DNA of 64,000 nucleotides from Actinomycetota bacterium (GTDB taxonomy: Bacteria > Actinomycetota > Thermoleophilia > Gaiellales > Gaiellaceae). Below are positions 33,691-43,047 of this stretch, in pieces; within the stretch, counting starts at the first letter, position 1, and each line of letters begins with the position of its first letter. Position numbers and translations under genes: made by a program. The stretch spans positions 1 through 64,000 of the forward strand of contig VAWI01000024.1 in the NCBI GenBank assembly GCA_005884005.1, read 5' to 3'. Below the pieces are notes generated by a model, which saw nothing but the letters and a program-made list of their open reading frames with translations, made no database searches and was not told the origin of the DNA.

Positions 33691-34505
33691 GGCGCGAGGC
33701 GTTCGACACTCCGGGCGAGGTCGTGCTCGACCTTCGGGTCGCGCAGGGCCGCGTCGAGCTCGAGGCCGTGCCGGGCGGCACGACGACCGAGGTCGAGCTC
33801 GATGCCCGCGGCAACGACGAGGAAGTGAGCGAGCTGCTCGAGGAAGCCCGGATCGAGGCCCGCGAGCGGCGAGGGGGCCACGAGGTGGTCGTGCACATCG
33901 AAGACAGGCGACGGTTCGGATTTGGTTTCTGGCGGAAGATCGAGATCCGCCTGAAGATGAAGGTGCCCGAAGGCACGAAGGTGCAATTCGAGGGCGCGTC
34001 CGCAGACCTGCGCGGGCGCGGCCACTTCGGCGCGCTCGAGGCCGACAGCGCATCGGGCGACGTCGAGTTCGACGACGTTGGAGGCGATGCGACCGTCAAC
34101 GCTGCCAGCGGCGACGTGGCCGTACGCTCGATCGACGGCGCCGCCGAAGTCAACACCGCCTCGGGCGACGTCGAGCTCGGACGGGTCGGAGGCGACCTCG
34201 TTGCCAAGGCCGCCTCCGGCGACGTGAACGTCGACGACGCCGGCGCGAGCGTCAAGATCAGAACGGCTTCCGGCGACCAGCGCGTCGGCGGGGTCACCGC
34301 CGGCAGGGTCGAGCTTCAGTCGATGTCCGGCGACATCACCGTCGGCATTCGCCAGGGATCGAACGTCTGGGTCGATGCTCGCGCGATGAGCGGCGACCTG
34401 AGCTCGGAGCTCGAGCTCGGCGACGAGCAGCCGCCCGAAGACGCTCCGCTCGTGGAGCTGCGGGCAGCCTCGATGAGCGGCGACGTCGAAGTCGTTCGCG
34501 CGTGA
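33687..34505 (+). CDS. DUF4097 family beta-repeat protein
   Basis: A 272-residue protein built of repeats with the signature SGDV about every 17-20 residues from residue 115 to the end (DSASGDVEF, NAASGDVAV, NTASGDVEL, KAASGDVNV, SMSGDITV, AMSGDLSSEL, SMSGDVEVV). These form a right-handed parallel beta-helix in related proteins. No signal peptide or membrane segment is visible, so it is probably cytosolic or membrane-associated through partners. DUF4097 proteins often accompany envelope-stress regulators. It is coupled at both ends (ATGA, GTGA). Confidence 0.85.
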   Translation: MRREAFDTPGEVVLDLRVAQGRVELEAVPGGTTTEVELDARGNDEEVSELLEEARIEARERRGGHEVVVHIEDRRRFGFGFWRKIEIRLKMKVPEGTKVQFEGASADLRGRGHFGALEADSASGDVEFDDVGGDATVNAASGDVAVRSIDGAAEVNTASGDVELGRVGGDLVAKAASGDVNVDDAGASVKIRTASGDQRVGGVTAGRVELQSMSGDITVGIRQGSNVWVDARAMSGDLSSELELGDEQPPEDAPLVELRAASMSGDVEVVRA

Positions 34506-35776
34506 GTCAGGCGGGGCTGATCTCCGCGTCTTCGAGGCGCCTGGTCAGGCTGCCGGCGGCGCTCCAGCTGCGCGACTTCCGCCGCTTCTGGATCGGCGAG
34601 ACGGTCTCGCTCTTCGGCGACCAGATTACGCTGATCGCGCTGCCGCTCGTCGGGGTGCTCGCGCTGCACGCGAGCCCCGCGCAGATGGGCTTCCTCGGCG
34701 CTGCAGAGCTGTTCCCGAACCTGCTCTTCTCGCTGCATGCGGGCGCCCTGGTCGACCGCCGCGGCCGGCGGCGCCAGACGATGATCTTCGCGGCTCTCGG
34801 CCGCGCCGCGCTACTCCTGACGATCCCGGTCGCGTATGCCTTCGGGGGCCTGACACTGACACAGCTCTACGTCGTCGGTTTCCTGGTCGGGACGCTGAGC
34901 GTGCTCTTCTACGTTTCGTACATGACGCTGTTCGTCTCGCTTGTTCCCCGCGAGCGCTACCTCGAGGCGAACTCGCTCTTGAACGGCAGCCGCGCGCTCT
35001 CTTTCGTCGGCGGCCCAAGCGTGGGCGGGCTGCTGGTACAGATCCTCTCCGCGCCGGCGGCGCTCGTCGCGGACGCGGTCTCGTTCCTCGCCTCCGCGCT
35101 CGCGATGAAGTCGATCGATCCCGCCGAGCCTCCGACCGAGGAGGCCGAGCGCGGCCACCTCAAGGCGGGGATGAAGTACCTCTGGAGCTCGAGTGTGATC
35201 CGCGCCTCGCTGCTCGCGACCGCGACGATCAACTTCTTCAACTTCGTCTTCTGGGCGCTTTTCATTCTCTACGCGACGCGGGCCCTCGGTGTGCACCCCG
35301 GCGCACTGGGGCTCGTTCTCGGAGCGGCTTCCGTAGGCGGCGTGCTCGGCTCGATCTTCGCGGGCCGGATCAGCCGGCGGATGGGCGTCGGCCCCGCGTT
35401 CGTCCTGGGCTGCGTCTTGTTCCCGACTCCGCTCGTGCTCGTTCCGCTCGCGGGCGGCGCCCATTGGCAGATCCTCGCGTTCCTGTTCGCCGCCGAGTTC
35501 TTGTCGGGCTTCGGGGTGATGATCCTCGACATCACGGCCGGCTCGATCAAGGCGGCGCTCGTCCCCGACCGTCTGCGGGCGCGCGTGTCGGGTGCCTACA
35601 TGGTCGTGAACTACGGTGTCCGCCCGCTCGGCGCGCTCGTTGGCGGGGCGCTCGGGACCTGGATCGGGCTGCGGCCGACGCTCTGGATCGCCTCGGTCGG
35701 GGCGATCGCCGGGGTCCTCTGGTTGCTCCCGTCGCCGTTGCTACGGCTCCGCGATCTGCCTGACGTCGAAGAGTGA
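34502..35776 (+). CDS. MFS transporter
   Basis: A 424-residue major facilitator of the MFS_3/EntS-like drug or siderophore exporter group with 12 predicted membrane segments. It begins LRDFRRFWIGETVSLFGDQ, typical of the group; the loop-2 motif is visible as GALVDRRGRRR. The substrate is unknown. The GTG start overlaps the DUF4097 stop (GTGA), so it belongs to the RHH-led operon. Confidence 0.9.
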   Translation: MSQAGLISASSRRLVRLPAALQLRDFRRFWIGETVSLFGDQITLIALPLVGVLALHASPAQMGFLGAAELFPNLLFSLHAGALVDRRGRRRQTMIFAALGRAALLLTIPVAYAFGGLTLTQLYVVGFLVGTLSVLFYVSYMTLFVSLVPRERYLEANSLLNGSRALSFVGGPSVGGLLVQILSAPAALVADAVSFLASALAMKSIDPAEPPTEEAERGHLKAGMKYLWSSSVIRASLLATATINFFNFVFWALFILYATRALGVHPGALGLVLGAASVGGVLGSIFAGRISRRMGVGPAFVLGCVLFPTPLVLVPLAGGAHWQILAFLFAAEFLSGFGVMILDITAGSIKAALVPDRLRARVSGAYMVVNYGVRPLGALVGGALGTWIGLRPTLWIASVGAIAGVLWLLPSPLLRLRDLPDVEE

Positions 35777-35802
35777 GCCAGAAGACGGTTCTCGGTGGCG
35801 GC

Positions 35803-36273
35803 TCAGTCCGCTCGAAGCTCGTTCGCCTTAGCAGTCAGCGCCGCGAAGCCGCCCTGAAGGAAGTCGTTGGCCGCGGCAGCGCCCAGCGACCAGGTCAGTA
35901 GCCGCCCGAACCGCGGCGCCAGCATCTGGGTCGACGCCAGCCCGGCCGCGACCCAGGTTCCGATGCAGCGCGTGCAGGTGACAAGCTCGCCGATCGCCTG
36001 CTCCATGCCGCCGCTGACGGGCTCCTCGCCTCCGCCGTGGGCGTGTCCACGCACGAAGGGCTGGCGGATGAAGCTCGTCACCTCGTCGTGCGAGAGCGTT
36101 CGGGCCGCCTTGAACGAGGCCGCCGCGAGCACGGCGAAGTCGAGCGCAGTCTGACACTGAGGATCGCGGTCGAGCAGCCGCCCGAGCGCCCCGGCGGCCG
36201 CGAGCAGACCCGCGAAGGTGCCCATGATTTTGGCGTAGGAGCGGTAGGGCGGGCGTTCTTCGAACGCGGACAT
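35803..36273 (-). CDS. DUF1360 family membrane protein
   Basis: A 156-residue protein similar to DUF1360: [20 protein letters not shown], then a [16 protein letters not shown] segment with two Cys. Hydrophobic segments lie near residues 18-35, 105-125 and 130-150. DUF1360 members occur in sporulation and other membrane contexts; the function is unknown. ATG 36273 is chosen so that it does not run into uvrB, from which it diverges by 19 nt. Confidence 0.78.
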   Translation of the reverse strand: MSAFEERPPYRSYAKIMGTFAGLLAAAGALGRLLDRDPQCQTALDFAVLAAASFKAARTLSHDEVTSFIRQPFVRGHAHGGGEEPVSGGMEQAIGELVTCTRCIGTWVAAGLASTQMLAPRFGRLLTWSLGAAAANDFLQGGFAALTAKANELRAD

Positions 36274-36279
36274 CGCAGC

Positions 36280-36285
36280 TAGCCT
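36280..36285 (+). promoter_or_regulatory. Leaderless -10 box of uvrB (TAGCCT)
   Basis: TAGCCT ends 7 nt before ATG 36293. A lone CGAAC half-site at 36261 resembles half a LexA box, but the second half is not conserved. Confidence 0.45.
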
Positions 36286-36292
36286 GTTCTTG

Positions 36293-38293
<2,001 letters not shown>

Positions 38294-38295
38294 CA

Positions 38296-38580
38296 ATGAC
38301 GCTCGCCTTCATCGTCGCGATCCTGGTCTGGGGCTTTGTCATCGGCGCGCTTGCGCGGCTTGCCATCCCAGGGCCCGATCCGATGCCGATCTGGATGACG
38401 ATGGCGATCGGGATCGGCGGTTCGCTGATCGGCGGCGTCGTCTCCCGGCTTCTGTTCGGGACGGCGACGAGCTTCTTCTTCGCCTTCCTCGGTGCCGTCC
38501 TGCTCGTGATCCTGTACCGGAAGTACGTCCAGCATCGGGCGATCTGGGGCCCGGGCGCGCGCCGGCCGCCGCCGGCCTAG
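38296..38580 (+). CDS. GlsB/YeaQ/YmgE family membrane protein
   Basis: A 94-residue protein with three hydrophobic segments and the Gly-rich pattern of the transglycosylase-associated family ([33 protein letters not shown]). The function is unknown; the family is often stress-induced. It starts 2 nt after uvrB, so it is probably in the same transcript. Confidence 0.85.
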   Translation: MTLAFIVAILVWGFVIGALARLAIPGPDPMPIWMTMAIGIGGSLIGGVVSRLLFGTATSFFFAFLGAVLLVILYRKYVQHRAIWGPGARRPPPA

Positions 38581-38582
38581 AG

Positions 38583-39404
38583 CTACGCAGGCTCGGTTTC
38601 GAGAGGCTCGGGACCGCGCGGAAATCTTCGTATTCCGGTGAGGCCCCAGTCCGCCTCGCGCCAGACGTAGGTCTCGATGATCAACTCGCGCCCGTGTACC
38701 TCGTAGACGTGCAGGCCGCGCGCCTCGCCGCGGCGGTCGGGGCGTGGCTGGCCGAGCCCGGGCGCGATCGAGACCGTCGCCCCCCGCAGGTTGCCGGGGG
38801 CCACTTCGAACTCGTGCCGCTCGGAAACGGCCGCCTGGTGGATATGACCGGCAAGGATCAGCTCGGCGCCGGCGTCGACGAGCGAGGCGAGCACGTGGCT
38901 GCGCCGTGCGACCGGCTTCTTCCGCGAGCGCCAGGGCGCCCCGATCAGGTGGTGATGGAGCGCGACGACGCGGAGCGCGCCGTCGGGCGCTCCGGCGAGC
39001 AGCCCGGCGGCCCGTTGGAGCTGTCCCGAGCGGACGCCGCCCGACTGGTGGCGCCAGGGCCGCACCGAGTTGAGGCCGACGACGAAGAGGGCCTCCGAGC
39101 TGTGGACGGGCTCCGTTGTCTCCCACCGACGCTCGAACTCCCGGAACGGGTGCGTGAACCGGGCGGGAAAGGCCCACGGAATATCGTGGTTCCCGGGAAC
39201 CACGAGCAACGGCCGTCCAAGCCGCTTCAAGAACGCCGCCGCGCGGTCGTGCTCGCCCGGCCGTCCTCGGTGTGTGAGATCGCCGCTCGCGACGATCAAT
39301 TCGGGTCTGACGCGCCCGATCAGAGCGCCCAGCGCACGTTCGACTAGCGGTTCTTCCGACGTTCCTACGTGAAGATCAGAGATGTGGAGGAGGCGAACTG
39401 CCAC
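38583..39404 (-). CDS. Calcineurin-like metallophosphoesterase
   Basis: A 273-residue binuclear metal phosphoesterase: LHISDLHVG (Asp, His), ASGDLTHRGRPGEH, VPGNHDIPW, LHHHLIG and LAGHIHQ give the full set of metal ligands. It resembles class III cyclic nucleotide phosphodiesterases (CpdA) and related enzymes, but the substrate cannot be fixed. The GTG start lies 9 nt after TAAGGT on the same strand. Confidence 0.9.
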   Translation of the reverse strand: MAVRLLHISDLHVGTSEEPLVERALGALIGRVRPELIVASGDLTHRGRPGEHDRAAAFLKRLGRPLLVVPGNHDIPWAFPARFTHPFREFERRWETTEPVHSSEALFVVGLNSVRPWRHQSGGVRSGQLQRAAGLLAGAPDGALRVVALHHHLIGAPWRSRKKPVARRSHVLASLVDAGAELILAGHIHQAAVSERHEFEVAPGNLRGATVSIAPGLGQPRPDRRGEARGLHVYEVHGRELIIETYVWREADWGLTGIRRFPRGPEPLETEPA

Positions 39405-39413
39405 AGGAGATCA

Positions 39414-39419
39414 ACCTTA
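39414..39419 (-). promoter_or_regulatory. Leaderless -10 box (TAAGGT, minus strand) of the phosphoesterase gene
   Basis: Read on the minus strand, TAAGGT ends 9 nt before the GTG at 39404. Confidence 0.45.
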
Positions 39420-39424
39420 GATTT

Positions 39425-39464
39425 AGAAGGAGGGGACTCATGGGGAACCGTGGGTTTCCCCATG
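39425..39464. repeat. Dispersed structured repeat, copy 2 (GGGGAACC family)
   Basis: Aligned with 21363-21403 over 40 nt. The inner part folds as CATGGGGAA paired with TTCCCCATG. It lies in the divergent gap between the phosphoesterase gene and the 79-aa gene, between their two promoters. Confidence 0.6.
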
Positions 39465-39497
39465 CCCAGGCGTACCGGCACCGGCGAAGGAGGCTAG

Positions 39498-39503
39498 TAC
39501 ACT
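39498..39503 (+). promoter_or_regulatory. Leaderless -10 box (TACACT) of the 79-aa gene
   Basis: TACACT ends 7 nt before the GTG at 39511. Confidence 0.55.
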
Positions 39504-39510
39504 GAATTAC

Positions 39511-39750
39511 GTGCCTGACGAATCGACGGAGATCTTCGACGATCTCTACCTCGGCTTGCGCGCCGGCGGCGCCATGCGGAAGCAGCGCCGGGGCGAGCCG
39601 CTGACGGATGAGGAGCAGGAAGCCCTCGGCCGCTGGCAACGCCTCTCCACGTGGCGGAAGGCCGCTGCGGTCGGCGCGTTCGGAGTTGGGACGTTCGGCC
39701 TGGGCTTCACGCTCGGCGGCCTCGTCTTCGGCCGCTGGCGCAAGGCCTAA
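39511..39750 (+). CDS. Small protein with C-terminal membrane segment, unknown function
   Basis: A 79-residue protein. Residues 1-50 are charged and helical (IFDDLYLGLRAGGAMRKQ; LTDEEQEALGRWQ). Residues 51-73 are a Gly-rich hydrophobic segment (AAAVGAFGVGTFGLGFTLGG). No family is recognised. The GTG start is set by the -10 box 7 nt upstream. It converges with the AI-2E family gene with an 8-nt gap. Confidence 0.65.
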   Translation: MPDESTEIFDDLYLGLRAGGAMRKQRRGEPLTDEEQEALGRWQRLSTWRKAAAVGAFGVGTFGLGFTLGGLVFGRWRKA

Positions 39751-39758
39751 CTAGGACC

Positions 39759-40820
39759 TCACGCTTCCGCGTCCTTGGCAGGGAACAGGAGAGTCGGCAC
39801 CTCCTCCTCCGCTGGATCCTTGTCGCGGACGATCACGTCTACGAGCGTGACGAGCACCGCGGCGATCGGCACCGCGAGCAGCACGTAGACGCCGCCGAGC
39901 AGCAGCCCGATCGCCGTCACCGAGACGAGCACGACCAGCGGCGAGAGGCCGACCGCGTGGCCGAGCACCTTCGGGACGACGATGTAATCCTCGAGCAGCC
40001 GCACGCCGAGAACGGAGAGTCCTGCCCCAAGGGCGACCGGCCAGGACACCGTGAGCCCGACGCCGATCGCCAGAGCACCCGCAGCCAGCGGGCCCACGAT
40101 CGGGACGATCTCGACGACGCCCGCGAAGATTCCGAGCAAGAGCCAGAACGGCACCCCGATCGCCCAGAACGCGAGCGAGAGCACCGTCCCCACGAAGACG
40201 ATCAGGAGCAGCTGGCCGCGAACGAAGGCACCCAGCTTCGCGTCGATCAAGTCCCAGGTGTCCCGCACGGTCTTCCGTTGATCGTGCGCAACGACGGATA
40301 AGAGCAACCGTCTGGCCCGGTCTCGCTCGAAGATCCAGTACGCCGCGACGGCGAAGGTGAAAAAGATTCCGATCAAGACTTCGAACGCGGCTTTCGTCAC
40401 GCCCACTGAGGCGTGCAGGACCGAGCCCGCGGTTGGAAGCTTCTTCAAGCGTTTCTGCAACGCGCTCAGAATCGTGTGCTTGATCCCCGTCGAGTGCTTC
40501 GTCGCCTTGTTCAGCTCGCTGGTGGACGTCGGCACGGTCCCGAGTGCGTCGCCCAACTGGTTGACGGCACGTGGGACAACCAGCCAGAGGAAGAGCGCGA
40601 TCACGCCTGCCAGGGCCAGGTAGTGGATCGCGAGGCCGGCGCTGCGCGGCACGCGTCTCGCCTGCAGCCACTCGATTCCCGGCCGCATCGCAGCTGCGAT
40701 CACGAGGCCGAGGAAGAACAGCGAGACCAAGACGCGGAGCTTCCAAAGTGCAAGCGCGAGCGCGACAATGCCGACGACGACCAGTGTCGCAACGGCAGCC
40801 TTGCGAGCAGTCACGCCCAT
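39759..40820 (-). CDS. AI-2E family transporter
   Basis: A 353-residue protein of the AI-2E/YdjX-Z-like (PF01594) permease family with about eight membrane segments. Motifs: VPRSAGLAIHYLALAGVIAL, LGAFVRGQLLLIVFVGTVLS and GVVEIVPIVGP. Family members export autoinducers or exchange Na+ and H+; no assignment is possible here. It is a reverse-strand single gene, divergent from the PH-domain gene. Confidence 0.88.
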   Translation of the reverse strand: MGVTARKAAVATLVVVGIVALALALWKLRVLVSLFFLGLVIAAAMRPGIEWLQARRVPRSAGLAIHYLALAGVIALFLWLVVPRAVNQLGDALGTVPTSTSELNKATKHSTGIKHTILSALQKRLKKLPTAGSVLHASVGVTKAAFEVLIGIFFTFAVAAYWIFERDRARRLLLSVVAHDQRKTVRDTWDLIDAKLGAFVRGQLLLIVFVGTVLSLAFWAIGVPFWLLLGIFAGVVEIVPIVGPLAAGALAIGVGLTVSWPVALGAGLSVLGVRLLEDYIVVPKVLGHAVGLSPLVVLVSVTAIGLLLGGVYVLLAVPIAAVLVTLVDVIVRDKDPAEEEVPTLLFPAKDAEA

Positions 40821-40896
40821 GGTTTAGGTCATCCCCTTCGTCGGAGGTCGCCGAAACTCCGGCAGGACCGGGCTCGTTCATGGCGAAGCCGCGCGC

Positions 40897-41322
40897 GTGC
40901 GTCACGATCCCCACGAGCGGATCTACCTCGACTCCCGCCGTCACGGGGTCGTTCTCGTGCCTGCGCTGCTACGCGCCTTCCTGATCGCAGGCGCTGGCGG
41001 CTTTCTCTTCTCGCTGGCGTGGCCGGTCCCGCTTGCCGGCGCCGCCCTCGTCGTGGTCGCGGCGCTGCTCGCGCTCCGGGCCGTGTGGAGATGGGAGCGA
41101 ACCCACGTGATCATGACCGATGATCGGCTCGCCCTCGTGAGAGGCACGCTTCGGCGGCGCACCGCGGCAGTGCGGCTCGAGCGCGTCGGGGCGGTCGAGG
41201 TCGACCAGAGCCTGCTCGGCAGGGCGTTGGGGTACGGCACGCTGATCGCCGGGCCGCTCGAGATCACGTACGTGCCTCAACCGCGCAGCGTCTACGGACT
41301 CGTCGAGAGCCGCTCTCCGTAG
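40897..41322 (+). CDS. PH domain-containing membrane protein
   Basis: A 141-residue protein with two N-terminal membrane segments (about 20-60) followed by a bacterial PH-like domain (bPH2): HVIMTDDRLALVRGTLRRRT, then VRLERVGAVEVDQSLLGRAL and YGTLIAGPLE. This layout is common in YdbS/YdbT-like proteins. The function is unknown. It is followed after 30 nt by an ABC exporter. Confidence 0.82.
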   Translation: MRHDPHERIYLDSRRHGVVLVPALLRAFLIAGAGGFLFSLAWPVPLAGAALVVVAALLALRAVWRWERTHVIMTDDRLALVRGTLRRRTAAVRLERVGAVEVDQSLLGRALGYGTLIAGPLEITYVPQPRSVYGLVESRSP

Positions 41323-41352
41323 GCTCAAAACGGCGGGCGTTCAGGCAAAACC

Positions 41353-42237
41353 GTGATCGAAGTCGAGCATCTCACCAAGCGCTTTCGTCACGCGACGGCT
41401 GTCGACGATCTCAGCTTCAGCGTCCCGCGCGGTCGGATCACCGGCTTTCTCGGCCCGAACGGCGCCGGCAAGACGACGACGCTGCGTGTGCTACTCGGCC
41501 TCGCACTGCCGACGAGCGGACATGCGACCCTTGCCGGACGCCGCTACCGCGAGCTCGCTGCGCCGCTGCGAACCGTCGGCGCGGTGCTCGAGGCCTCTAA
41601 CTACCACCCGGCGCGCAGCGGGCGTAGCCACCTCCGAGTCCTCGCTGCGGCGGCCGGGATCCCGCAGGCGCGTGTCGATCAGGTTCTGGCCGAGGTCGAG
41701 CTGTCGGGTGCGGCGAAGCGCAAGGTCGGCGGTTATTCGCTTGGCATGCGACAGCGCTTGAGCGTGGCCGCCGCTCTGCTCGGTGAGCCTGAGCTGCTGG
41801 TGCTGGACGAGCCTGCGAACGGTCTTGATCCCGAAGGGATCCGCTGGTTGCGAAACTTCCTGCGCTCTTTCGCCGGCCGGGGCGGGACGGTCTTCGTCTC
41901 GAGCCACGTGCTTGGCGAGATGTCCCAGCTCGCGGACGAGGTCGTGATCATCCACCGCGGCAAGCTGGTCGCGCATCAATCGGTCGCGGAGCTGACGCTC
42001 CAGGCCACCGGTGCGACCCGGGTGCGCTCGCCGCGTGCCGAAGACCTGCTGGCGCGGCTGCGCGCCGGGGGGATCGACGCGGAGCCGACCGAAGCGGGGA
42101 CTCTCGCTGTGCACGCGCCGCCCGAGCGGGTCGGCGACCTGGCCGCCGAAGCCGGTATTCCGCTGCACGAGCTCGTTGCCGAAAAGGGCTCGCTCGAAGA
42201 GGCTTTCCTCGAGCTGACGGCGGAGCCCCAGCCATGA
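41353..42237 (+). CDS. ABC exporter ATP-binding protein
   Basis: A 294-residue ATPase of the BcrA/CcmA-like type: Walker A GPNGAGKTTTLRVLLG, signature YSLGMRQRLSVAAALL, Walker B LLVLDEPANGLDPEG, H-loop VSSHVLGEM. The C-terminal 80 residues are the extension usual for this class. The cargo is unknown (antibiotic or lipid export are possibilities). GTG start. Its stop overlaps the permease ATG. Confidence 0.92.
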   Translation: MIEVEHLTKRFRHATAVDDLSFSVPRGRITGFLGPNGAGKTTTLRVLLGLALPTSGHATLAGRRYRELAAPLRTVGAVLEASNYHPARSGRSHLRVLAAAAGIPQARVDQVLAEVELSGAAKRKVGGYSLGMRQRLSVAAALLGEPELLVLDEPANGLDPEGIRWLRNFLRSFAGRGGTVFVSSHVLGEMSQLADEVVIIHRGKLVAHQSVAELTLQATGATRVRSPRAEDLLARLRAGGIDAEPTEAGTLAVHAPPERVGDLAAEAGIPLHELVAEKGSLEEAFLELTAEPQP

Positions 42238-42980
42238 ACGCGCTGCGGGCCGAGCTCCTCAAGGCTGTGACGACGCGGCTACTGCTCTGGTTCGGACTCG
42301 GGCTGCTGGCGTTCCTGCTGCTCGTCCTCTCGATCCACATCGGCTCCCACGACCTGCTGAGCCTCAGCCAGCGCTCAACCCAGCGTTCGACGCTCGCGTT
42401 CGGCGGCCTGGCGGCGATCGTCGCCGTCCTGATCGGCTCGCTGCTCGTGACCGCCGAGTATGCGCACGGGACGATCAACCAGAGCCTGCTCGCCGTGCCG
42501 GTGCGCGAAAAGTTGCTCACGGCCAAGCTTGCCGCAGCGGTGCTCGTCGTTTTCGCGATCGCCGTCCTCGCGGACGCGGCTACGTTGCTGATCGCCGAGG
42601 TCTGGTATCACGGGCGTGGGGTGAACCTGCACCTCGGCAGCGACACGCTGGCGCCCTTCCTCGGCGCTGTGGGCGGCTCGATGATCGCAGCAGGAATCGG
42701 GGTCGGAGTCGGCGCGCTCCTCCGCAGACAGACGGGCGCGATCATCGCAATCCTCCTTTGGCTTCTGATCGGGGAGGGCGTGATCAGCGCCGCCGGCGAC
42801 TCGGCCCGGTTCGCACCCGGCCACGCCCTGGGAGCCGTCGTCGCCGCGCACGAGGTTGGCGCGAGGGACATGCTGGGGGTCTGGGCCGCCGTGGTCGTCG
42901 GGCTCCTCTACGCCGCCATCTTCTGCACAGCGGGTTTTCTGGTCGTGCTCAACTCCGACGCTCCGACCAGCGGCGACTAA
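42234..42980 (+). CDS. ABC exporter permease (ABC-2 type)
   Basis: A 248-residue ABC-2-type permease with six hydrophobic segments and the typical start MNALRAELLKAVTTR and loop TAEYAHGTINQSLLAVPVR. It is the partner of the upstream ATPase (ATGA overlap). uvrA follows with its own promoter. Confidence 0.88.
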   Translation: MNALRAELLKAVTTRLLLWFGLGLLAFLLLVLSIHIGSHDLLSLSQRSTQRSTLAFGGLAAIVAVLIGSLLVTAEYAHGTINQSLLAVPVREKLLTAKLAAAVLVVFAIAVLADAATLLIAEVWYHGRGVNLHLGSDTLAPFLGAVGGSMIAAGIGVGVGALLRRQTGAIIAILLWLLIGEGVISAAGDSARFAPGHALGAVVAAHEVGARDMLGVWAAVVVGLLYAAIFCTAGFLVVLNSDAPTSGD

Positions 42981-43002
42981 CCGCAGCGCGAAGGCGCAAA
43001 TA

Positions 43003-43038
43003 CGAACACTTGTTCGACCGGCCGTCCACGGCTAAACT
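43003..43038 (+). promoter_or_regulatory. LexA (SOS) box and promoter of uvrA
   Basis: CGAACACTTGTTCG (43003-43016) is a perfect CGAAC-N4-GTTCG inverted repeat, the consensus of the Gram-positive/actinobacterial LexA site. It overlaps the -35 TTGTTC (43010-43015), and a 17-nt spacer leads to -10 TAAACT (43033-43038). LexA binding would block the polymerase, so uvrA should be SOS-inducible. Confidence 0.85.
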
Positions 43039-43047
43039 GGCTTGTTC

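Noticed and set aside
36255-36280. LexA box before uvrB
   Set aside because: Only one half-site (CGAAC) is present; the partner half does not match.
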